Shown: piece after piece, positions 1-3,703 of the stretch | Position numbering within the stretch: position 1 is the first letter of the stretch | Layout of the letters: the number at the start of each line of letters is the position of its first letter | Assembly: GCA_016190535.1 (NCBI GenBank) | Contig: JACPQK010000151.1 | Coordinates: 1-6,455 of the forward strand | Origin: Chloroflexota bacterium | GTDB lineage: Bacteria > Chloroflexota > Dehalococcoidia > JACPQK01 | Direction of reading: 5' to 3' | DNA length: 6,455 nucleotides | Translations under genes and position numbers: made by a program | Notes under the pieces: model-generated | Databases searched by the model: none | Told to the model about the DNA's origin: nothing | What the model saw: only the letters and a program-made list of their open reading frames with translations

Positions 1-213
1 ACATTATTTACTCGATGACCATCAGCCTGGGGATAATAGTAAACGGCCTCGGATTTAAGGGGGTTGAAAGAGATTTCCACTCGGCCTCAGTCTTTGGTCC
101 GTGGATTCTTGCTACATGCCAGGCTGGGCACAAAGGGGGCACAAAGGGGGCACAAAATCACCTCACGGGTTGTACTTGATACCCCAGGCTGAAGGGATGT
201 TGCTGGACTCCCT
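1..213. other. Region downstream of the cluster without a supported gene
   Basis: Less GC-rich than the cluster in its first 120 nt. One plus-strand frame is open from the left edge to a TGA near 174 (about 57 codons, running in from outside), but it shows no recognisable motif and crosses the tandem repeat. On the minus strand stops occur in all frames. An 11-bp inverted repeat (22-32 with 182-192) flanks the region. No terminator with a T-run was found. Confidence 0.5.
126..156. repeat. Short tandem repeat, about three 11-bp units
   Basis: The unit GGGCACAAAGG occurs at 126-136 and 137-147, with a third copy at 148-156 that breaks down after nine bases. It lies downstream of the last gene of the cluster, in DNA without a supported reading frame. 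Function unknown; replication slippage is enough to explain it. Confidence 0.75.
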
Positions 214-492
214 CTACCAGGAGATCACCCGCTGGTGCTCGAAGAGAAGGCGGACGATTTCCTCGTAGCTCAGGCAAGGGTAGGGCGAGCGGCCGCCCCG
301 GGCCCTATCGTCCTCGGCGCAGGACAGGATGGTCCCCGAGAAATCGGGCCGGCCCAGCACAGCGTCCTGGAGCAGGAGCAGGGCCACCTTATGGCCTGCT
401 GCCTGCTGCTCCCTGGCCAGGGCCAGAGCCTCCCCATCGCCTATGCGGCGCACCAGATGCAGTGCTGTCAGCCCCACCACCTCAGAAGGCAT
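214..492 (-). CDS. dsrH: DsrH/TusB-like sulfur relay subunit
   Basis: Protein of 92 aa, matching the roughly 95-100 aa of DsrH/TusB. It has TALHLVRR near the start (the T-LH-V strand of TusB), KVALLLLQDAVL (35-46), and a C-terminal block CAEDDRARG followed by LSYEEIVRLLFEHQRVISW, where the ARG turn and the terminal Trp are usual for DsrH/TusB. The N-terminal cysteine that carries sulfur in A. vinosum DsrH is missing; instead Cys58 and Cys73 are present. The start is the ATG at 490-492, 11 nt inside the end of the DsrF-like gene with a modest GAGGT upstream; the frame stays open to 621, but that extension is antiparallel to no family signal and overlaps the F gene. It is the last gene of the cluster in the window; no terminator with a clear T-run follows. 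Confidence 0.82.
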   Translation of the reverse strand: MPSEVVGLTALHLVRRIGDGEALALAREQQAAGHKVALLLLQDAVLGRPDFSGTILSCAEDDRARGGRSPYPCLSYEEIVRLLFEHQRVISW

Positions 493-841
493 AGGCGACC
501 TCGACCTGGGCCAGCTCCTGGGCGATCTTCTGGAGGCGGACCACCTCAACACTGGAGGCGATGTCATCCAGGCTGAGGCGGCCTTCCTCCAGGGACTCCG
601 CGTCCGCCACCACCCGGGCACCCAGCATGGCCAGGGCGTCCAAGTGCTTGGCCACGGGCTCGCCCCCGACCATCTGGGGGGACAGGGCGGTGGCCAGCCA
701 GACCCCCTGCCCCAGCAGATAGACGTTGACCTGGTTTTCCGCCAGGGTGAGGCCCACGGCCTGGCGCAACCCCTCCGCGGCCAGTACGGAGTTCAAGGGG
801 GAGCGCCGGATGACGATGGCTACGGGCTTCTTGTCAGGCAT
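482..841 (-). CDS. dsrF: DsrF/TusC-like sulfur relay subunit
   Basis: Protein of 119 aa, the usual length for DsrF/TusC. The N-terminal strand VAIVIRRSPLNSVLAAEGLRQAVGLTLAE (about 7-35) and the following NVYLLGQGVWLATAL (39-53) match the DsrE/F fold, with the A-x-E-x-L-R-Q helix typical of TusC. It has no cysteine at all, so it cannot carry sulfur itself and probably has a structural role in a hexamer-like TusBCD/DsrEFH assembly. The start is the ATG at 839-841; the purine-rich GGGTGAGGGTGAA just before it is the only ribosome site and belongs to the dispersed repeat at 843-880. Its last 11 nt overlap the start of the DsrH-like gene. Assignment as the F subunit rather than another DsrE paralogue is by size, position and absence of cysteine. 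Confidence 0.82.
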   Translation of the reverse strand: MPDKKPVAIVIRRSPLNSVLAAEGLRQAVGLTLAENQVNVYLLGQGVWLATALSPQMVGGEPVAKHLDALAMLGARVVADAESLEEGRLSLDDIASSVEVVRLQKIAQELAQVEVAYAF

Positions 842-842
842 T

Positions 843-880
843 TCACCCTCACCCTAACCCTCTCCCGTCGAGGGAGAGGG
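843..880 (+). repeat. Dispersed 38-nt palindromic repeat, copy 1
   Basis: TCACCCTCACCC (843-854), spacer TAA (855-857), then a 9-bp perfect stem (858-866 with 872-880) around GTCGA. The other copy is at 3429-3466 in opposite orientation. It fills most of the 50-nt gap between the DsrE-like and DsrF-like genes. Its outer end, read on the minus strand as GGGTGAGGGTGA, lies immediately before the ATG of the DsrF-like gene and supplies its ribosome-binding purines. Confidence 0.87.
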
Positions 881-891
881 TAGGTATGACT

Positions 892-1188
892 CTAGCCAAG
901 GCAGATGACGCGGTCGGCATCGTGGACGATCTGTGCCCAGTCCTGCTGGCCCCCCCACAGGATGTGGTCCACCTTGGCCACTCCCCGCTGGTAGGCATTG
1001 TGGGCGCAGAGGGAGAGGCTGGCCCCCTTCTCCGCCAGGGGGCGAAAGTGGTTGACCAGATAGACGGCGTCCTCCATGAGGAAGAGGGACACCTCGTGCC
1101 CCTGGGACCGCGCGGCCTCGGCCAGGCAGAGGGCAGTGTGCAGGTCCTGGGACCCGAAGCCGGAGAGGAGCTGGATGGCCAGCTTCAT
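892..1188 (-). CDS. dsrE: DsrE/TusD-like sulfur relay protein
   Basis: Protein of 98 aa of the DsrE/DsrF superfamily. It begins with a beta strand (MKLAIQLLSG), followed by a helix carrying LAEAARSQGHEVSLFLMEDAVYL, the typical repeat of this fold. The C-A-H-N-A-Y-Q-R-G-V block (61-70) lines up with the C-x7-G active-site region of TusD/DsrE (in E. coli TusD the cysteine also precedes RRGV), so Cys61 is the predicted persulfide carrier. Cys21 and Cys96 are additional. Length is shorter than TusD (about 128 aa) mainly through a compact first half. It starts in an ATGA overlap with the tusA stop and shows no strong ribosome site of its own, so reinitiation is likely. A 50-nt gap holding a palindromic repeat separates it from the DsrF-like gene. 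The name DsrE rather than a general DsrE-family protein rests on order and the Cys motif. Confidence 0.85.
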   Translation of the reverse strand: MKLAIQLLSGFGSQDLHTALCLAEAARSQGHEVSLFLMEDAVYLVNHFRPLAEKGASLSLCAHNAYQRGVAKVDHILWGGQQDWAQIVHDADRVICLG

Positions 1189-1430
1189 CTAGCTTTGCGC
1201 AGGGTGATGGTCCAGTCGGTGGCGTTGATCTTCTCCACGCCCAGCACCTCTTGGCCCTCGTTGGCCATGCTCCGGGGCACGTTGTGGGTGGCTGGCTCGT
1301 GGTCCACGACTACCCGGAGGACCTGACCGACCTCCATCTCCTCCAGGGCCAGCTTGGACTTGACGAAGGTATAGGGACATACCTCCCCCTTCAGGTCCAG
1401 CTCCAGGTCTACAGCGGTGACCTCGGCCAT
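1185..1430 (-). CDS. tusA: TusA-family sulfur carrier, third copy (CPYT variant)
   Basis: Protein of 81 aa. The TusA signature is present as D-L-K-G-E-V-CPYT with Cys18, so the usual second proline of CPxP is threonine; the helix FVKSKLALEEMEVGQ and the strand VLRVVVDHEPA follow as expected. The start is the ATG at 1428-1430, 5 nt after a GAGGAGG; the frame is open upstream to 1472 without a better ribosome site. The TGA stop overlaps the ATG of the following DsrE-like gene in an ATGA arrangement, so the two are translationally coupled. It heads the distal four-gene group that ends with the DsrEFH-like trio, and is the likely sulfur partner of that trio, by analogy with TusA-TusBCD and TusA-DsrEFH. 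The CPYT change may tune its partner choice; this is speculation. Confidence 0.9.
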   Translation of the reverse strand: MAEVTAVDLELDLKGEVCPYTFVKSKLALEEMEVGQVLRVVVDHEPATHNVPRSMANEGQEVLGVEKINATDWTITLRKAR

Positions 1431-1494
1431 AGCAGCCTCCTCGTAGAGTGTAGCACGTAATCTCTCGCTCAAGAGAGGGGCGCACTGCTCACGC

Positions 1495-1596
1495 TGTCAC
1501 TGCGAGCGAAGCGAAGCAGTCTCAACGTCTGTCCCCAAGCAAGCCTTGAGATTGCTTCGTCGTCCCGACGTCGCATCGGGACTCCTCGCAAAGACA
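1495..1596. repeat. MITE-like nested palindromic element (102 bp)
   Basis: Outer arms TGTCACTGCGAG (1495-1506) and CTCGCAAAGACA (1585-1596) are inverted repeats with 10 of 12 matches. Inner arms CGAAGCAGTCTCAA (1512-1525) and TTGAGATTGCTTCG (1546-1559) match at 13 of 14. Inside the right half lies a further perfect 7-bp hairpin (1562-1568 with 1576-1582). The wording strongly resembles the TGTCATTGCGAG...CTCGCAATGACA repeat class scattered in Dehalococcoidia and some Deltaproteobacteria, as I recall. It has no coding capacity and no clear target-site duplication, so mobility is inferred only. It separates dsrE2 from the third tusA group. Confidence 0.8.
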
Positions 1597-1619
1597 GTCT
1601 TCCTCCTTAAATACAAGTG

Positions 1620-2165
1620 CTAGATAAAGAGGGTCACCTGGGCCTGGGCAGCATACTCCAGGAAGGCCGCCGCTCCCTGGATCTCCACTCCATCCAGCAG
1701 CTCCTCTTTCTTGATACCCATGATGCCCATGGTAGTGGTGCAGGCAATGAGCCGGACCCCTAGCTGTTTGGACAGCTCCAGGAACTGGGGGACGGTGGGC
1801 ATCTTCTGTTTGCGCATCATGCGCCCCATCATCCAGGTGGCCATGGCGGTCATGCCCGGTATGGCCCCGATGATGTTGGGCACGGGCATGGGCATGGCGG
1901 GGTTGGCCAGGGGTGCTACCTGGAGCCGGGCCAGCTTCTTCTTGTTCAGGATATCCAGCCCGTAGAAGGTGAAGAAGATGCCTGCCTCCTGCCCCATGGC
2001 AGCGGCGGTAGTGGCCAGGATGAGGGGAGGGTAGGCCATGTCCAGGGTGCCTTTAGAGGCCACCAGGGCGATGCGCTTCACCTCCGTCTCTTTGTGGGCC
2101 TGGGCATGGAGCCGGGCGAAGGTCTGGGCATCCAGCACCAGAGGGCTTTCCTTGATCTGGGCCAT
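1620..2165 (-). CDS. dsrE2: DsrE2-family sulfurtransferase
   Basis: Protein of 181 aa of the DsrE/DsrF-like superfamily, DsrE2 branch, which is linked to TusA and rhodanese genes in sulfur-oxidising and sulfur-trafficking bacteria. Visible family marks are the first strand with the SKGTLDMAYPPLILATTAAAMG helix (38-58), FFTFYGLDIL (64-73), the NPAMPMP segment (88-94) and the ACTTTMGIMGIKKEEL block (141-156), whose Cys142 is the predicted persulfide site. The middle part (88-122) has nine methionines around IIGAIPGM and could be membrane-associated. The start is the ATG at 2163-2165, with GGAGG 6 nt upstream; the frame is open upstream to 2453, but that extension runs over tusA in another frame and has no family resemblance. 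A 189-nt gap with a palindromic repeat follows the stop. Its sulfur-accepting role is inferred from the family and the neighbours. Confidence 0.92.
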   Translation of the reverse strand: MAQIKESPLVLDAQTFARLHAQAHKETEVKRIALVASKGTLDMAYPPLILATTAAAMGQEAGIFFTFYGLDILNKKKLARLQVAPLANPAMPMPVPNIIGAIPGMTAMATWMMGRMMRKQKMPTVPQFLELSKQLGVRLIACTTTMGIMGIKKEELLDGVEIQGAAAFLEYAAQAQVTLFI

Positions 2166-2167
2166 GG

Positions 2168-2407
2168 CTATCCTCCCTTCCTTATCAGGAACACGTAGGT
2201 GCCGTGTTCCCCCTTCCCCTCTACCAGCGTGTGGCCCTGGGCACGGCAGAAGGCGGGGAAATCGTCGCAAGAGGCGGGGTCGGTGGCCAGCACCTGGAGC
2301 ACCTGCCCTCTCTGGAGCTTGTCCAGGGCCAGGCGTGCCCGCACCACGGGCATGGGGCACAGCTCGCCCTTGGTATCCAGCACCTGGTCTGCCTTTACTT
2401 CTGCCAT
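2168..2407 (-). CDS. tusA: TusA-family sulfur carrier, second copy (CPMP type)
   Basis: Protein of 79 aa with the TusA fold signature: D-T-K-G-E-L-CPMP with persulfide-carrying Cys17 at the start of the first helix, then the LALDKLQRGQVLQVLATDP block. It also has two further cysteines (Cys47 in PASCDDFPAFC and Cys54), a pattern common in TusA proteins encoded beside rhodanese and DsrE2 genes. Its role is to accept sulfur from a rhodanese or similar donor and hand it to a DsrE-type partner in the cytoplasm. A GAGGAGG sits just upstream of the ATG. It lies 9 nt after the rhodanese gene and 2 nt before the DsrE2 gene, the classical rhd-tusA-dsrE2 order. Here the rhodanese appears to be exported, so direct contact with this TusA is doubtful. 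Confidence 0.93.
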   Translation of the reverse strand: MAEVKADQVLDTKGELCPMPVVRARLALDKLQRGQVLQVLATDPASCDDFPAFCRAQGHTLVEGKGEHGTYVFLIRKGG

Positions 2408-2421
2408 AGGCCCTCCTCACT
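2405..2421 (-). promoter_or_regulatory. Ribosome binding site and start of the second tusA
   Basis: GAGGAGG lies a few nucleotides before the ATG (2405-2407) and overlaps the last codons and stop of the rhodanese gene, showing that this tusA has its own strong initiation although it follows directly in the same unit. Confidence 0.6.
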
Positions 2422-3346
2422 TCTCGATGGGTATAGTCGGGTCGTTGCCCCACTCCACCCAGGAGCCATCGTAGTTACGTACCTTAGGGTAGCCCAGGAG
2501 GCGGAGCACGAAGTAGTCCACCGCCGCCCTCACCCCGGTCTGGCAGTAGGCAATGGCCTCCTTGTCCGGAGTTACTCCTGCCTGGGTAAACATATCCCGG
2601 AGCTCCGCGGCAGACTTGAACACCGCCGGTTGTCCGGCCACAGTATCCTGCCAGTTGACGTTGACCGCTCCCGGGATGCGGCCGCCGCGGTCGGCGCGCA
2701 CGTCCTCCCCTGTGTACTCCTTGGGGGTGCGGGCGTCTACCAGGACCACGCCCGGCTTGTTCAGCCGGTCCAGGATGTCCTGCTTGGTGGCCAGCTTGCT
2801 GGGGTCAGGCCTGGCTGCGAAAGCGGCAGCGGATGCTCTGGGGGACACCCGGGTGACCTCCCGGTTCTCGGCGGCCCACTTGGGATAGCCGCCATTGAGC
2901 AGGCTGGCCTTCCCCTGCCCGTAGTACTCCAGGAGCCAGAAGAGGCGGGCGGCGCTGAGGCCGTTGTTATCGTCATAGATGACCACCCGGTGGTCGTTGC
3001 CGATGCCCAGGCTGCCCATGACCTCGGCGAACTTATCGGGGGGTGCCGCCATGCCCTGGACGGGCTGGTTTGAAGTGACCAGAGTGATGGCTAAATTCAC
3101 TGCCCCCGGGACATGCCCCTCGTTGTACTTGGCGGCGGCCCGCAGGTCAACGATGCGCAGGTCGGTGTCGTTGAGGTGCTGGGCCAGCCAGTCCGTCTCC
3201 ACCAGGAGCTGCGGGTTGGCAAAGCCAACGGGCGCTGGCGTGCTGGTGGGCGCCTGAGTGGGCGCCGGAGTGGCCGTAGCCGCCGGGCCACAGGCCGCCA
3301 GCACCAGAAGCAGGATGCCTGACAGGGCCCATAGCTTGCGATGCAT
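2417..3346 (-). CDS. Two-domain rhodanese (thiosulfate/3-mercaptopyruvate sulfurtransferase) with lipoprotein signal peptide
   Basis: Sulfurtransferase of 309 aa from the chosen start, moving sulfane sulfur from thiosulfate or 3-mercaptopyruvate to a thiol or cyanide acceptor. The N-terminus has basic residues, a hydrophobic core (LWALSGILLLVL) and a lipobox LAAC, predicting lipidation at Cys19 and an extracytoplasmic, membrane-anchored enzyme. A Thr/Pro/Ala-rich linker of about 20 residues follows. The first rhodanese domain (roughly 45-165) has YNEGHVPGAVN but an Asp-rich loop (YDDNNG) where a catalytic Cys would sit, normal for the inactive half of tandem rhodaneses. The second (roughly 185-305) has RGGRIPGAVNV and the active loop CQTGVR with Cys268. 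Two ATGs lie close together: from the upstream one (3350-3352) the GGAGG is only 1-2 nt away, whereas the one at 3344-3346 has it 7 nt upstream, so the latter is preferred. The next tusA begins 9 nt after the stop. Donor and acceptor cannot be decided from sequence. Confidence 0.9.
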   Translation of the reverse strand: MHRKLWALSGILLLVLAACGPAATATPAPTQAPTSTPAPVGFANPQLLVETDWLAQHLNDTDLRIVDLRAAAKYNEGHVPGAVNLAITLVTSNQPVQGMAAPPDKFAEVMGSLGIGNDHRVVIYDDNNGLSAARLFWLLEYYGQGKASLLNGGYPKWAAENREVTRVSPRASAAAFAARPDPSKLATKQDILDRLNKPGVVLVDARTPKEYTGEDVRADRGGRIPGAVNVNWQDTVAGQPAVFKSAAELRDMFTQAGVTPDKEAIAYCQTGVRAAVDYFVLRLLGYPKVRNYDGSWVEWGNDPTIPIEK

Positions 3347-3358
3347 ATTCATGCCTCC
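3344..3358 (-). promoter_or_regulatory. Ribosome binding site deciding the rhodanese start
   Basis: GAGGAGG is followed by CATGAAT and then ATG. The spacing of about 7 nt fits the second ATG (3344-3346) and is too short for the first (3350-3352). The protein therefore probably starts MHRKLW, two residues shorter than the longest frame, with the lipobox Cys at position 19. Confidence 0.7.
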
Positions 3359-3397
3359 TCATCAAGCTGTCTATATTTGAAAGCCCCCTCCCTCTTT

Positions 3398-3420
3398 CTC
3401 CCTCCCGCAGGGGGAGGGAG
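3398..3420. repeat. GC-rich perfect hairpin, 9-bp stem
   Basis: CTCCCTCCC (3398-3406) pairs with GGGAGGGAG (3412-3420) across the 5-nt loop GCAGG. It lies directly beside the second palindrome of the island. Without a T-run it is not a standard intrinsic terminator; it could act in mRNA stabilisation or partial attenuation between the upstream pair and the rhodanese gene. Confidence 0.7.
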
Positions 3421-3428
3421 GGGAGTCC

Positions 3429-3466
3429 CCCTCTCCCTCGACGGGAGAGGGCGCGGGTGAGGGTGA
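3429..3466 (-). repeat. Dispersed 38-nt palindromic repeat, copy 2
   Basis: On the minus strand this reads TCACCCTCACCC, a 3-nt spacer (GCG), then a CCCTCTCCC arm, a GTCGA loop and a GGGAGAGGG arm. It is identical to the plus-strand copy at 843-880 except for the 3-nt spacer. It sits between the transporter-partner tusA and the rhodanese gene. Two near-identical copies confined to gene gaps point to a genome-wide repeat family. Confidence 0.85.
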
Positions 3467-3483
3467 CAACCGTGGATGCAGTA

Positions 3484-3702
3484 CTACCCCTTTCGCCGGG
3501 TCAGCACCAGCCGCCACTCGGCACCGTTCTGGTGGACCTCCACGCTCCAGCCCAGGCGCTGGGCCTGGGGAGGTATGGTCTCCAGGGCCGGGGGGTGGTC
3601 GGTGAGCACCTCGATGGCCTCGTCCCCTTTGGCCTTCTTCATGGCCTCCACAGCCTTCATCATGGGATAGGGGCAGATCTCTCCCCGCACATCTACCTTC
3701 AT
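3484..3702 (-). CDS. tsuB: TusA/YeeD (TsuB-type) sulfurtransferase partner of the transporter
   Basis: Small TusA-fold protein of 72 aa. The family carries sulfur as a cysteine persulfide; YeeD/TsuB members act on imported thiosulfate at the cytoplasmic face of YeeE. The signature is CPYP with the sulfur-carrying Cys10, followed by the expected amphipathic helix (MMKAVEAMKKAKGDE), the conserved V-L-T-D-H-P strand/turn and a C-terminal beta strand ending in RRKG. The start is the ATG at 3700-3702: a GGAGG lies 7 nt upstream, inside the end of the transporter gene, and the conserved VRGEICPYP follows directly. The same frame is open further upstream to 3858, but that part runs antiparallel in meaning to the transporter and has no TusA character. 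One nucleotide separates it from the transporter stop. A 137-nt gap with hairpins follows, so this may end the first transcription unit. Confidence 0.93.
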   Translation of the reverse strand: MKVDVRGEICPYPMMKAVEAMKKAKGDEAIEVLTDHPPALETIPPQAQRLGWSVEVHQNGAEWRLVLTRRKG

Positions 3703-3703
3703 A

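Larger units (their letters stand above)
3347..3483. other. Intergenic island with two GC-rich hairpins between the transporter pair and the rhodanese gene
   Basis: At 137 nt this is one of only two sizeable gaps inside the cluster. It carries two adjacent palindromes (3398-3420 and 3429-3451), neither followed by a T-run on the minus strand. A second promoter for the rhodanese-tusA-dsrE2 group could lie at the left end, where the AT content rises (around 3366-3382), but no convincing -35/-10 pair is seen. Confidence 0.6.

Noticed and set aside
493..621. N-terminal extension of the DsrH-like frame
   Set aside because: Lies over the DsrF-like gene, Arg/Ser/Trp-rich and without family similarity; the ATG at 490-492 is directly before conserved sequence.
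851..866. Telomere-like CCCTAACCCT
   Set aside because: Single occurrence within the 38-nt repeat; the other copy has GCG in place of TAA, so it is chance.
1431..1475. Possible promoter (TTGAGC ... TACACT) before the third tusA
   Set aside because: Spacer of 14 nt is too short and the -10 match is weak; the TTGAGC is also the loop of a small 5-bp hairpin (1462-1477). Not supportable by eye.
1189..1485. Alternative minus-strand frame of 98 codons over the third tusA
   Set aside because: Gly/Arg/His-rich shadow in another frame; the tusA frame has the signature and ribosome site.
1495..1596. CRISPR or structured RNA gene
   Set aside because: Only one unit with inverted, not direct, repeats; no spacer array and no known riboswitch signature recognised.
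2166..2453. N-terminal extension of the DsrE2 frame
   Set aside because: The extension overlaps the whole tusA gene in another frame and is Arg/Gly/Pro-rich; the ATG at 2163-2165 has a proper ribosome site.
2204..3073. Plus-strand open frame (289 codons) opposite the rhodanese and tusA genes
   Set aside because: Antisense shadow; crosses two real genes and their junction and has no domain character.
3398..3451. Rho-independent terminator after the transporter-partner tusA
   Set aside because: Stems are strong, but no T-run follows on the minus strand, so a standard terminator cannot be claimed.
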